DNA of 64,000 nucleotides from the NCBI GenBank assembly GCA_013397695.1, contig VYZI01000262.1:372446-436445 (forward strand), given 5' to 3'. Below the pieces are notes generated by a model. That model saw nothing but the letters and a program-made list of their open reading frames with translations, was not told where the DNA came from and ran no database searches. The position numbers were made by a program, and so were the translations under genes. Position 1 is the first letter of the stretch. The number at the start of each line of letters is the position of its first letter. The stretch comes from Centropus unirufus. Lineage: Eukaryota > Chordata > Aves > Cuculiformes > Centropidae. Below, in pieces: positions 41,741 through 54,900 of this stretch.

Positions 41741-43789
41741 ACTCCTTTAAAAAAAAAAAAAACAGAATATCTTTATCAAAGTGGCATCTACATTATTAGA
41801 AACCACCTTGGATTCATTTAAAATGACTGGCTGCTTTCAAACCCAGATCTTTCCCTGAAGCTTGGGCTCACAGGCTTTGAGGGCACACTTAACACAGCAC
41901 AGGTGTATTGAAGTTTCTCTCTAAGTTGTAGCACAGCTTGCAAAAAGACATTTGATCTTTAAAACAGACATTAAGTGATAGAATACCACTACTCCCATTG
42001 ATAGTGTTTCATGTATAAAGAGACAAAGTTTAGCCTTGACATATACTGCTGTGTTTCACAGGTCATGCTGTCAGAGGCTGGATTGCTGCTCTGGAGTCAT
42101 GTCTTCAGCATGATTCAGAAGAAATTACAAGATAAAGAAAAGGACAATTATGAAACAGCTTGTTCACATTTCCACCTAACTTATTTCAGGGAGCACCAGG
42201 AAGAGGGCTTAATCATCCTCCTCCCAAAATCCATTTCCTTTCGGGTGAATTTGTAGATGATCTCCAGTCTCCTTTGGTCTCAAGACCCAAAAGAAACCAT
42301 TTCAGCTGAAGCAAATTCTTGTGATGAGTTTCACAAGTTAATTACATTTCCATTAGTAAAGAAGTTCTAAAACTTCAATTTCTTTACTGATGCCTTTTGA
42401 ATCCTGCCAGAATAGATAGGGAAACATGATTTCCTCTCTTTTCTTCTTTATCTCTCTCACCCTTATGAGACTTTCCTCTTAAAATTAACTCTCTCAGCCT
42501 TTTCATTTTTCCTTAAATAGATGCTTCTTCAAATCTTTAATCATTTTCACAGCCTTCCTTCTAGACTCCTATGTGCAAACTTTATTCAAGAATGCTGGTC
42601 CAGGAAGTTTGAGATGCAGAACTAAGCCAAAAGACAGTTCAATCTTTTGGTCTTCCTTTTTCTCCTTATTTTTTAACTAGAAAATAAGCTGAAAGCTTAA
42701 ATTTAAATTCTTTTAAGTCCTCTTTGAACCAGAGCCAAGCTACATGTAACTAAGTATTTCTGGTTATTGGTTTAGTTGGAGAGCTCTTCAGCACAGGGAC
42801 ATTTTGTAGCTAAAGAAGTCTTAATGTCCTCCAAGCAACTCCTTTCTGTCCTTCATCCTTACAACATCCCAGGGACCATCAACGTGTCCTTAAGCCCCTA
42901 GTCTAACACTGGGTGCTTCCTATTTTGTCAGCTCTCACACACGTTGTAGCCAGCTCTTGAAACCAAGGCATCTCCAGCACTGATAGAATGAGAGTATCCA
43001 CTGGAAGAAACCAACCTCTTTCCTCAATATACCACCCTGAGACCACTGAGGAAATTAGTTTGTTTCAACTATTAATAAAAAAAAAGAACCACAAAAGATT
43101 ATTTTTCTGACCATCAACATACAGAAAAAAGGAGGAGGGAGGAGAGAAAGCCTTGTATTTATTGTCAGTGACTGATTTCAGTATTGTTAACCATAGCGAG
43201 AAGGAAATTTTGTTCATTTGTAACTGAAAAGCACTGTTTAGGTAGCCATGCTCCTTTTTGAGGATTGGGCAACTTCCCAAATCCTCTAGCTGACACTAGA
43301 GTCTGGACTTGTACCACACATAGGAAAGCAGGGCTTATTTCTCAGTCTAAGCTGCCAGGCTTCCCCAGGGCACAAAAGTAGCCTTCCTATGCAGCCAGGA
43401 GTTCATTCAACGTACTCCCTCTGCCCCATTCATCCTGCAGCTGCTGGTATTACTGAACTCTGAGACGATCACTTCCCTCCATTCCGAATCAGACGGATCT
43501 TTCAGCACAGAGGAGATCCAAGATAGCTGAAGTTACACAAAGGTCCTAGTCTTGGTGTTGAAGAGCACCTCCAGTTACCCAAAGGCCAGGCACTGGTCCT
43601 AGAGCTTGGGTTGCCTAGACAGAGACCTGGAGACAATCATCTTCCTGGTTCCAGCACAGAAGACTTGTCCTGGCCAGAACATCCCACACATGTTGTTATT
43701 GATCCAGCAAGAACAAAATAAAAGATCAATTTTCCACCTCCACTAATTTTCCCTGATATTTTCAGAAAGCCCTGAGGGAAAAGCCACCT

Positions 43790-43841
43790 AGAGGGAAAGC
43801 AAGCTCCAGCCTCAAGGAACCTGCTGCCCCACTGGGAAAAC
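43790..43841 (+). repeat. 52-bp direct repeat, copy 1
   Basis: This segment, with core CTCAAGGAACCTGCTGCCCC, recurs at 45263-45314 with about three mismatches. The flanks do not align clearly. I do not recognise it as a known repeat family. Confidence 0.75.
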
Positions 43842-45262
43842 CCTAGTGGATTCGATTATAAATGTGCAAATGTGAGGCTCCTGCCACTCAGGATTAGATT
43901 ACAATTAAAACTAGGCTGATTTTCTAAATCCTCATTCTTTTCAACAATCACAGCCTGGTTCTTATCATCTCAGATGAGCAGGCACTTTGCCATCAAAACC
44001 TGTCCCCTTGGGAGTCAGGACACAGCAGCAGAAGGAACATTTGAGAAACAAGAGCCTGAGAAATCCTGAACACTCCTCCTCATCTAATCATGAGACAGCA
44101 CTCAACATCACACAGAGGACTTGGGTGTTGGGTTGGAGGGGGGTGGTTTTTGTTTTTAAGCTGAGAAGCATTAAGAAATTAAGAACATGAACATTAAGAA
44201 AATTAACATTGGAGTACTTATCTGTGATTTTCTTTGTTGTCTTGGTGTTTAATTCCTAGTATTCATACCCAGCTATAGAAGCACCTAGGTATGCAATGCT
44301 TTCGGCCTATAGAAAAGAGGAAGCAGTCAAGCAGATGACCACCCTACATGACTGCCAGGGCAGGATCAGGCATCAGGAGCAGATCACAGGGTTCAGAGTC
44401 CTCTTCCGACCTGCAGTCTCCACAATGGCTTTTGCATGGTACAGCTGGTCCACTCAGAAAAGACAATATTTGCCAGCCACCAACCTCCCTTTAAGCGCCA
44501 TAAAAAGCTAAAAAACCTGCCTTCTGGACTAATGATCCTGCCTCGCTTTGATAAAGCCCAGGCTGTGGTGAGAAAGTATACCCCCTTTTGCCTGGGTTAG
44601 CCACTTTTACTTTATAGTAAGGAGGGCCAGGGCCACATAAGCCCCCAGATGGTGTCCAACATGCCCCTCTCTGTAGGCAAAAAGCTTCAAAAAACAAAGA
44701 TGCATGAAACATGGAAAGCAGCACAAGATGGAAATCTGAAGAGATACTTTCATTTCTTCTCCCTCTAGAGAAAAGCTATTTGCCTGTGCCTTAACTTTCT
44801 GGCTTCTCATTTTGCAGTACCATCATTTATGAGCTCACATTCCTGATATTCAATACCTTGCAGGTACTCCTACGAAGCACGTCAATCTTCATTTGCCCTT
44901 GAAATATTCTCTGACCCGAAATGTTCAGTTTGCCACAGCCAGAGCAGAGCCATGCTTCAAGGGTGACTTCTTCCAGGCAATGGCTGTCCCCACCTGCAGG
45001 TCCTTTGAGGGTCTGTGACCATCTGCAGCCTTCCTTTAAGCACAGCCCTGAGTCCTCCTCTGCTCAGGAGGGTCTCCTTCTAATTTAGCAGCCAGCTGCA
45101 CAATTACACACCCACCTGCTTAACTCAATCTGCCTCTACCCACCTCCACCAGAATCAATACACAAACACCACTCTAAGTAACAAAAAAAACAGGAGCCCT
45201 AATTAATAACTCCAACAGGCTCAGCATGGCCTAGGACCCCCTTGGCTAGGTGAAATGAACCC

Positions 45263-45314
45263 AGAGGGAAAGCAAGTTCCAGTCTCAAGGAACCTGCTGC
45301 CCCACTGGGCAAAA
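45263..45314 (+). repeat. 52-bp direct repeat, copy 2
   Basis: Second copy, 1473 bases after the first and in the same orientation. Differences include C to T changes in the stretch before the shared CTCAAGGAACCTGCTGCCCC core. Confidence 0.75.
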
Positions 45315-45713
45315 CTGGCTGTAATAGTTTATAAAAAGGATCAGGGACATTTGTCAAGGTGGGTTTAGAGCATACAAAGTCTTTCTCTGTGTCCAATATC
45401 TTCACCTTTGAAAGAAACTGCTTCTTCAGCTCTCCAAGAGCCCAGATAGCCAAGGGACAGAAAACAGAACTTCAAAGTATAGACTGTTCAAACTGAAACC
45501 TTACTAGCTCTCTTCCCTTCCAGTCATCAAAGAAAAAAAAAAACAAAACCAGTCTGATTACTTGCCCTCCTACATTACTACTCCCGTGCATCAGCCAGGT
45601 TGCTAATTAACACATTGCATTCAGGAAAACAGGTAAATTCCCTTTGTCTCATCCAGATCTGTTATCCGATTTAATTTCAGAAGGCACCTGTAGCTTTTCT
45701 GAGCCAGCAAGTA

Positions 45714-45730
45714 TTCATCCATCCATCCAT
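45714..45730. repeat. (ATCC)n short microsatellite
   Basis: About four ATCC units; the same motif on the other strand as the GGAT run in the promoter island. Confidence 0.75.
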
Positions 45731-46247
45731 CACTGGGGTAAAAAAGAAATTGAAAACAAAGATTAGCTCCATTAAAATCTGGAGAGGGTCTGCTCTTACT
45801 GCGACTCATGCACAACGCTAATAGCAGTCAGCCTTAGCCCATCACTACCCATATACTGTAAAACCAGGCAAACAAGCCATGTCTTCCTTGTGATAACTAA
45901 TCAACATGAAGCTTATCCTCCATAAAGTACCCATTTACCCAACTCCAGTTGCTACTCAGCTTTGCTTTCTAGCACAGAAGTGCCACAAGATCCATTTAGG
46001 AAAGGCAGAGAGAAAATAGCATTTCCCTTCTCTTAGTCCCTTTCTTCCCCCTAGGTGTCTAGTTTAAAGCTTATAAACAAAGCACCAAACATGCTGTCTA
46101 AAGTGATGCTGGAAGGCATTTATTTCATTTTAAATTTGCTTTTCAAATTATTATATTCTCTAGTTATTTGCAGACAGATTGAGGTGTTCTGGGGAATACA
46201 CAGGAGCCAGTCCCACAGGACCCCATGATTTAGACATCCCAGACAAA

Positions 46248-46650
46248 ATAATAGAATGTTTTCAGTGGGGAGGGGCCTTAAAGCCTATTCAGTTCCACCC
46301 CCCTGCCATGGACAGGGACATCTGCCACTCCATCAGGATTCCTCAAGCCCCATCCAGCCTGGCCTTCAACATCTCCAGGGATGGGGCAGCCACCACCGCT
46401 CTGGGAAATAGGAGCCAGGGTCTCTCCATCCTCACAGCAAAACATTTCTTCCTCTCTTCTCGGCTTTTCCTCTTTCAGCTCAAAAAGAGTTCCCTTCTTC
46501 CTATCCCTGCACTCCCTGATCAAGAACCTTTACCCAGATTTTCTGTAGCCTCTTTCAGTACTAGAAGCTTCTCTAAAGTCTTTCCAGACCATCTCTGCTC
46601 CATGCCACATAAGCCCAACACTCTCAGCCTGTCTTCTTATAGGCAGTGCT
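46248..46650 (-). mobile_element. CR1 LINE 3' fragment, about 400 bp
   Basis: Reverse-complement CR1 running from the terminal end (AATAGAATG at 46250) through CCCCCTGCCATGGACAGG and CAACATCTCCAGGGATGG to the segment complementary to the LEKRR-coding region. Antisense reading gives a 158-aa open frame that is not a gene. Confidence 0.92.
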
Positions 46651-49600
46651 TCTAAAGGCTTTTGAATCCACAAGAACACACATGGAGAAAAATATGCAAA
46701 AGACTACAGGCATCTTTTATATTTGACAGCTTGAAGAATCACAGCCAGCAATCAGTCGTTTCTCAAATACTTTCATGGTCACATCATACCCCACACCCTT
46801 CCTAGGAGGTAAATCCACCTCACCTGAAAAGGTCAGAAGTCCACAGCCTGCTGGGTGGACCAGGCTCCACAGTTCTTATGCCTCCCCCTTTGGCAATCAT
46901 CACTGCCACAAAGGCTGCTGCCACTCCTCAGGCACTGCACCAGGAATAGCATCTCAGGCTGCCCACATACTAAGATGATCCTAGTAACTAACAAAACTAG
47001 TATTGAGGATGAACTGGTCTTTATTATGCCACTAAATCAGTTACCTTCCAAATTATTAGTGTCGTCAGGAGCACATTTCTCAGTCATCCAGACAATCAAG
47101 GTTATTCTAGCCTTTGTAATTTGTTCCCGACACCCTGAGACATCAGTAACAGCACAGAGACTTTGCGCACATCGTTTGGCAGCTCCAGGTCTGGCACACA
47201 CTGTCTCTGCCAGTCCCACCCAGAAATCCAGACAACAGATCCAACTGGCTCAAGAACCCACCTGGACTGGGAGTGTTCAATCCAGGGCAACTGAAAGCCA
47301 AAAAAAATTAACTCTGCTCGTAAATGACAGAGCACGGTCCTTTCAAGCACTCCGTTTATTTATGTCTTTAGCAACTGGTGTTGCACAAACACTGTACGGG
47401 ATTGTAGTCACTGCTTCCAAAAAGATTCGATAGAACTGGGAAAGGACCAGAGCAGCAGCATGAGGGCAGAAGGGAACAGACAAACTCACAGATCAAGAGA
47501 AGTTGGGCAGCATAATTCTCTCACAAGGGAAATGTTGGAGACTTGTAAAGCCATAAGCATGCAGAAAAAAAAAAAAAAAGAAAAAAAAAAGAATTATTAT
47601 TATTATTCTCCAGATCTTACTATACCAAATCAAGAAGGCAGCAATGGAAATCACAGGTGATGAAGAAAAAAGGAAAAAGGGATAAACAGTACCTTTTCTT
47701 GTGGAATATAGTTAAGCCATGAGACCATTATCCAGGATACTATGAAGCCAAAGTTATAAGCAGGCTCCAAAACAGAGCCAAGCAGAACTATCCCCTTCAA
47801 CCACACAGTTTAAGAGACCCATATTTTTCTAAAAAATTCCTAGTCATCTTGATTCTGGAAACAGGGAAGACAAGGATCCCTTTTTTATGCTTTCCTCCCC
47901 ACTGATGTGCTTAGCAGCCACACTATCACAACAGCTCCAGCTAGAATGGATGGTTGTAGATTATCACAACACAACATTTCTTCAGATTATTACATTCAAG
48001 GCCCAGAAGTCTTCCCATGAACATCAACAGGAACAAGCCTGCACCCTTAAGGCCTTAAATCCAGGCTCATAGCTCCATCCAATGTTATCCAAGGGGTTTG
48101 GATGTGGGGAGGACTTTGTTCCCAAGGCAACTATGGATTTCTGAGGCTTCCACCCAAGGAAGGTTGCAACAATAGATGAAAAAGTGCCATTACTCTTCCC
48201 TTGGGAAAAGCGCATTAAGATTGTATAGTCCTAGGCCAGTAGAAAAATAGCATTTCTGTGATTTAGAGCTGCTAATGGGCTATGCCAGCACTGAAATGAA
48301 TGCAACCCCATGAAAAGGTGAAAATAAAATGAGCAGGAGCTGTAAAATGTGTGTGTCTCTCCACACCAGCAACAGGCACATCACTGCAGAGCAGCTTTCC
48401 TCACTCATCTACAACTGGAGGAGTTTACAAGAAAAAAAAAAAATACAATACAGAGGGAAACAGAAAATCTTTCAAGAAGCAGCAATCTATTCTTTTCCCA
48501 GGCCTTTATTAACAGCAAATCAGCATCCTTCCTTGAAAGTAAATGAGAAAAAGGCACCGCAGCATTGCTGGGGAAAGTAGCTGAGGGGCCGTTTTCTGGA
48601 ACAGACCATGCCATTTTGGGCCACTATCTGTTAGACTCCAGTTTAGCTCAATAAGATATCGATCCTGGCTGCATATAACAGAGCTCTGATTTAGTTTCTG
48701 ATGAACAAGTTCTCCTATCTGCTTTTGACAAACAAAATGACCATCATTGCAGGGAAATAAAAATGCATACTTATCACTAATGCCTATGTGCAATAAGAAA
48801 AAAGGGGGTTAGAAAAAACAGGTGGAAAGGGTTTCCATGTGATCACTTAATATTTACATAAGGGTAAGTTCAATAAACATGGAGCCTTCCCCCACAGCCT
48901 CCTCCAAAGCACACCCAGACACTGGCTGGTCTTCCTCTTATGGAAACGGCTAACGAGAGCAAAGATGCTCTTTGCTTTTATGGGGTTTAGTTAAAAGCTG
49001 AAAATGAGATCAAATTTTCTAGCATATGCCTTTTACCTTAATAAAAAAATGAACTCTACAGAATTAGCAGGTAGACAGCTCTGCATGTGCTATCATGATA
49101 TATATTTTCATGATCTCTCATGCTCACATAGAAAAAAGAAATCTAAATCCCTCTGTAATACTGAAGACCAATGTGAAACTGAGCTTAGAAACTAAGCACT
49201 GATCACTGCCTGGGAAACATGAAGTAACATTTTCAAGCAGAAATCTTGCACATATGGCAAAGCAAAGCTTTTGATAGAGTAGCAAAGAGATATTTCAAAA
49301 GCTGATATCCTACCTATCTATATTTATAAGAACACAGGAAGTACCAGTTCAGCACTGTCCTTTTTCATTATTCTCTAATAGATTACAGAACATGTTTGAT
49401 CAATTTTTTTTTGTAGCACACGGATATGGGTCTACTTTGCAGAGACATGAAAACTAAGGTCCCACTTTTGTCACCACCTCACAGTCCCTCTCTGTAGAAA
49501 CAGCCAGGAGAAACAGTTGTAAATGTTCTTCCTCAGCAAACCTGCCTTTGAAGTCTCAATGCAGAAATGCCATGATCACGTCTGTCTCCAACAAACAGCT

Positions 49601-51837
49601 TTGTTCAGACTTCCTCTTGTTAGCCAAGCTTGGACTGGCAACAGGCAGATAAAAGGGTGGCTGACCAGTGAAGGAAGCTCAAGGAAGAGGAGCACCTGCT
49701 TTCTAGCACAGACCCACGACAACAGAGGAATGAGCGAAAAACATAATGAAGATCTAGGAAATTCAGAACACAACAGGCTACAGAGACAACACTAAATCAA
49801 TCCCCTGTGTGAAGCTGCAGCTTTCAATTTTATTTCTCTAGTGTAGGTCCCTCCACCTCCTTATTGGGTTTGAAATTACAAGCCCAGATTTAGGAAAGCA
49901 TTTATTTAACCAATCACGAGAGTAACACTGTTATTTTCAGTGGAGCCCCCCCCACCCAGACTCCAGAAACCAGGCACAAAATCAAGCTTTTCACTAAATC
50001 CAGCCCTCAAATTACAGGATTAGAGGGCTATGGATTTCCTCAGTGGAGATGATTCTTGGACTTAATGTCGATCAGTTTACACTTCACCATCTCTGCATTG
50101 CCTGCCTGGTGGGAAGTCCATGTACAAGACAATTTCAATACAGCCCAGCTAGTATCACCATTGGAAACCAGCAGCTTTGACATTAACAGGATTGTACTTC
50201 AAAAGAATACGCATGTTTGCAGATGGCAACAGGGTTCCTTATTACGGTTGTCTAATCAAGCTTATATTCTGCAATTATACTCAGAGATCAAACAGTGCTG
50301 CAAACAGCACTCACAATAAAACCAGCACCCATAAGATGCCAGTGTCACACCTATAGCATTGCACATTTAGTTGTGGTTTCACAGGCATGGCACGCACACA
50401 CAGCATTTCAGCTGCTGTTGAAAACTTAGAGCATTTCAGTCATGGCTAGGCAGTTTAAAATGTTGGTTTTGATTCTTGGCCTCTTTATGAAAAGAAACAA
50501 AATCTAAAACATACCTACACAAATAGCAATATGGCTGTAATTCAGGAAAGCTTTTACGAATAAACTTAACTTCAAGCACAGAAACACTGGAGTCAGCTGA
50601 ATTCAAACATGTACTTGAATGCTTTGCTGAAGGATAAATTAAACCACATGCCAAAGTCTTTTCCAGGATCAGGGTCTTGATTTTATGTATATATATGGGA
50701 TTTTTTTTATACACACAAAAGGGCACAGTGCTAACTAGGAATCAGAGCGCACCATCAGCGCAAATAACTGTAGCATCTGTGCTAATTCTCTTTTCATACC
50801 CCCTATGCTTCCAAGTATGTAAATCTGATTGTCCTTGTGGCTCCACTGAAGTTTCTATTGATTAAATACCCAGCCCCAGCAGCAGGAGAATCAAGTCCTG
50901 CATATTTATTTTCTTTCTCTCAATACATAAAGAACTCCCTTTGGCCTCTCAATTGCTATATCACATGGTACACTGAATACAAATAGAATTACAGTGATAA
51001 TGTATCTAATGAATGCATTTGTATATGTATGCAAGCATTTTCCTAACAGCACTCCACACCACTAACCACACCAAAGAATATACACACTCATAACACACAG
51101 TAATAGAGAAGGTGTGTGAACTGAGCGCATATTAATAACAATAGCCAGACTGCAGTCTTCTGGGGGAAAAGCTAACTGAAATCCTTCCAAGATGAAGGAA
51201 GATCATGCAAGATCAAGACCTTGTGCAGACCTTTGGAACATTTCCTTTGGAGCCTTAAAGCACAATTTTTAGACTGTAAGTGTTACTTATGTTTGTGTTT
51301 TCATTATCCGCTAACACAACACTGCATTTATATAAATAGACATAGAATCTGTTGAAACAAATAAGAAAAATACTGTAAGCATTTCCAAGAAAGAAATCAG
51401 TGGTACAAAACAAACTGCACAGGTAACATTTTCAGCTCTGTTCTTTACAAGACATGCACCCTCTTGGAATTATTTTTGGAGAAGCTATTTTATAGCAGAT
51501 CAAATTCATTCCTGCACAAACCTCACTGATTTCAGAGATGAAATAGATTAAAAATGGGATGTATGTAATTTGTTATCTCACTCCATGTTGACTTTTAAAG
51601 TCCTCCTGTAATGTCAGAATATAAATATTCCAAAAATCTCTTTTAGATGGTTCAAACAACACTTTGAGTGTAACCCATTTAGCACAACAGCCATTATTTA
51701 AAGACAGTAAGGTCAGAAATTCAGTTTTTCAGTACTGTTTCACTAAAAATCGCTCCCACCCCAACCCACAGTTAGAAAAACAACACAAATCAAAGCAAGA
51801 GACCATCTTAAAGATCAGGCAAGAGAAGGCCACTTAC
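46651..51837. other. Intron 3 stretch next to exon 3
   Basis: Unique sequence with the poly-A/(ATT)n run at 47565. Open frames at 46855-47433 (plus) and 47102-47350 (minus) overlap and have no recognised similarity. Confidence 0.55.
47565..47608. repeat. Poly-A tract followed by (ATT)n
   Basis: Two A runs broken by single Gs, then about five ATT units. No adjoining retroelement was recognised, so it is not clearly a retrotransposon tail. Confidence 0.85.
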
Positions 51838-51977
51838 CCTGTGAGGACTACAACAAAATCCATCACATTCCAACCATTCCGGAGGTAAGAGCCTTTATGA
51901 AAAACAAACCCCAGAGCGATGATTTTTATACCAGCTTCAAAACAAAATATTCCAATAAAGTACGGCTCAGTGTCATC
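51838..51977 (-). CDS. CACNA1B: CACNA1B coding exon 3: segments IS2 and start of IS3
   Basis: A 140-bp exon, missed by long-ORF searches because its open frame is short. The minus strand translates DDTEPYFIGIFCFEAGIKII, then ALGFVFHKGSYLRNGWNVMD and FVVVLTG. This is the extracellular IS1-IS2 loop end, helix IS2, the IS2-IS3 linker and the beginning of IS3. VFHKG at the IS2 end is the Cav2.2 form (AFHKG in Cav2.1, IFHKG in Cav2.3). The acceptor is a pyrimidine tract followed by CAG (51980-51978), and the donor is GTAAGTG (51837-51831). It follows exon 2 in phase 0 and ends after two bases of the next codon, so exon 4 must begin in phase 2. No stop or frameshift is seen. Confidence 0.94.
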
Positions 51978-54900
51978 CTGAAAAAGAATAAAAATCAGAA
52001 GGTGTCAAGGAGATACCTATGCTTCTGCACTTACAGCAAGAGTCATAAATAACTTCACGCCTTTTCCAGCTCTCTGAACAGAGCTGAAATCAAAAGGTTT
52101 AGTTTTGTTGGACCCGAGCACAAAGAATAATTCAATTATTATTTCTCGGAAGATAAATTTGGGGGTTTTCACAATGGAAATCTGTTTGCCTTAATTCTCA
52201 TCATTTTAGCCCACATTTTACACCTTTCCTCAAAACTCTACAGGAAATTTTAATACTGAAATTTTGCTCTAAGAGTACATTTAAACTTAGGAACATGCCT
52301 TTATGTCATTACTGACATGGAAATAGAACATGTTCTACAACTCATCTAGGAAACAGAAACAAGAGGGGAACTTGCAGAGTAACAGTCAGTACAGAGCACA
52401 GAAAATTTGCAAATACTCAAAGGAAATTATTCCATCAGTCCTTCCTCCACTCTTCCCCCACTAGTTTCTCAATTTCCACAGCCACTGTTTCTTTTCCTTA
52501 CACTGTATCTGATTCAAGGAGGAATAATCCCCATTGCCATTAACAGCAGAAGCAATAAGGTTTTGTGCCAGCCTCATAGTGAAAAATAAAGCATACTATG
52601 GGATCTCAGCTTCATGTCCTAGCTCATCAGAAAGAAAAATCAAGCTTAGCTGTACAGTTTTACTAAACCACCTTTTTTGTCTACAGCACCAGATCCCTCT
52701 ATTAATACTTTATCAATAAAAGATTTCAACACAATCTCAATGCCGAATCAAAGCATTCACATTAGGAAGGAAGATGCAGGAAAGAAATGGGAACAAAACA
52801 AGGGGTGAAAACAGTGGGCATCAATTTCAAGAACATGTTAATTATCTTTAGTACCTGTAACCAATTCTCAAATGTGCCTGAGATCCATGATTTCAGCTGC
52901 AGTCACTGGAAGTAAGATAACCCTAACCAAAAGGAAGCAAACTCCCAAATTAAGAAATTAGAAACATTTGTTCCAGTGGTTTTGGCATTTCTGACCATTA
53001 ATGCTGAAGAGTTGAGCTGCTCTTTGATGCACAATTGTTTATATTTTGCAGTTCTACTTATAAAAAAGCTGATTTTACATGTCTGATGCGGCAAGAGCAT
53101 GAATGTCAAGTCTTGGGGCCACAGAACAAAGCAAGAAGCAGTTTTGATATGAGAAATTATTTAATAAGCATGACAACTCTTGATAAACTCTGACCTAAAA
53201 CCAGTACACAGACCCATGCTTTAGGCATAAAACTTGTTACAGAAAAATCAAGTTTTTTGCACCTAGAGGAACAATATAATAGCATGGCCCTCCCAAAGAG
53301 CCTTGTGCACTTGTATACCCAACTCAGCAAGTCAGCCACAAAGCACTCATCACTGAAGCTTCCTCCAAGTTTCTGGAAATCATTACTTATGGACAGGCTT
53401 CTCCATCTGTGGCTGCATTAAAGTTTTGTTTCCTATAGAGCAGCACTCTAAAGCCCCCAGCTCCTCCACATACTTCATCGTATGTCACCTCCACACCCTT
53501 CCACCTTTCCTAATCTCACAGTCCCAGCAGCAACTCCATCTCCTATCCCTTCACAGCCAGGCAAGATGACAAGTCACCTGCACGCACACTAACTGGCCAG
53601 AAAGTACAAGAGAGCATGCCACTGTTGACCTCACACTGTAGGCCATTTGCTGAAGTGAAGGGAAAAAAAACAAACACAGAACTGACTTTTCCTCCAGCCA
53701 AGAAGCTGCTCCTAAAAAAGGCAGCACCTCCAAGCCCTTTGGGCCTTCACAGAGCCTTTCTGATGCTGCTCAAAGGATAGAAAGGCTTCACTGACAGAGA
53801 AATTCCTGCTAACCATCTCAGTGTTATTTACCCAGAGAAAGAGGAGCAAGGCAAGGCCATCAGACCTTTTATGACCTTCAGCAGAAATCCTAAAATAAGA
53901 TTTTAATTCCAGCAGTTTCTCCACACCAAGAACTAAAGGCATCCCAGGACTCAACCCAGTACAGAAAACAGAGAAGAAAGAAGGGAGGGTGAAGAAATCA
54001 TACGTAATCTGAGAAGTTACATTACTGCTTTTCCTTTTGCACACAAGAATATTTTAACAGCCTAGTCTGCCTGCTCTTCAACCCCACACCTTCTAGCTCA
54101 ACAAGCATACAAAACTCTTGCAAAAGCTCCCTAGTCTATCCTATAATTCCATTCCATAAATACTATTTTGCCTCTAAAAATAGCTCTTCTAACACACAAA
54201 ACCAACCCACCTTTACCTGCATACACTCCCCCTCGCTTCCTAGAAGCCTTATATCTACTCTGCTACCAGTCATTTGCTCAATCTAGGTCAGGTGCCTTGT
54301 GAGTACAGCTGCCAGCTTTAAAGAGCCAAGCTTCAGGTACTTCAAGGTTTTGACAGAAAATGCTCTTTCCAAAGCAAAACTACACAGAACTCTTAGGAAA
54401 TGGGTCAAAGAAATACTTGTCAGCTTCTAGAGAAGCAGGAAAGCTCACGGATGGGCTTGGGTATTTATTAGAAAATAAAATTGTCATCTATAGGGTTGGT
54501 AGTGAGTAGCTGGGGAAATAGGAGGGTCTAGAAAGAGAGCCTTTTCTAAAGCCTGTCTGCGTATACAGTAATTTAGTCTAGGAATCAGGGCAGTAACAAT
54601 AGGATGAAAAAGAGAATTTATGCCCCATTATGTAGTGGGGCCTGCTGCTGAGAAAAAGGATTTGCATGACTCTGTGACAGAAGGAGCTGAGAAGGGCAAG
54701 GACATGGGTGACATGCCCTGTGCATCACTGAAATGGCCCTGCTGGTGGCTCAGCAATCCTGCTGCCAGGGCACCCAGTACCCCCTTCAGGCAGGAGGCTG
54801 TGTTGCTGTTTGGGCTCAAGAGCAGGAAAGCAGGTGATAGAGTATCAGCGTGCATGCTTGGAAGGAGGGTGGAGAATCTGGGCAGCAGCCGGAGCTGTGC

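Larger units (their letters stand above)
1..51837 (-). other. CACNA1B: CACNA1B intron 3 (partial; continues beyond the window)
   Basis: Everything left of exon 3 lies downstream of its GTAAGTG donor. I looked for the expected next exon (start of IS3-IS4, with a pattern like DLRTLRAVRVLRPLK on the minus strand) and did not find it, so I read the whole stretch as one intron of more than 51.8 kb. It holds at least ten CR1 fragments, microsatellites and the short structures listed separately. A nested gene is not excluded, but no open frame here resembles a known protein except the CR1 reverse-transcriptase remnant. Confidence 0.75.

Noticed and set aside
46179..46655. 158-aa plus-strand open frame
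   Set aside because: Antisense reading of the CR1 fragment at 46248-46650.
46855..47433. 192-codon plus-strand frame
   Set aside because: Starts on GTG; frames of this length are expected about once in such a window by chance, and minus-strand frames overlap it.
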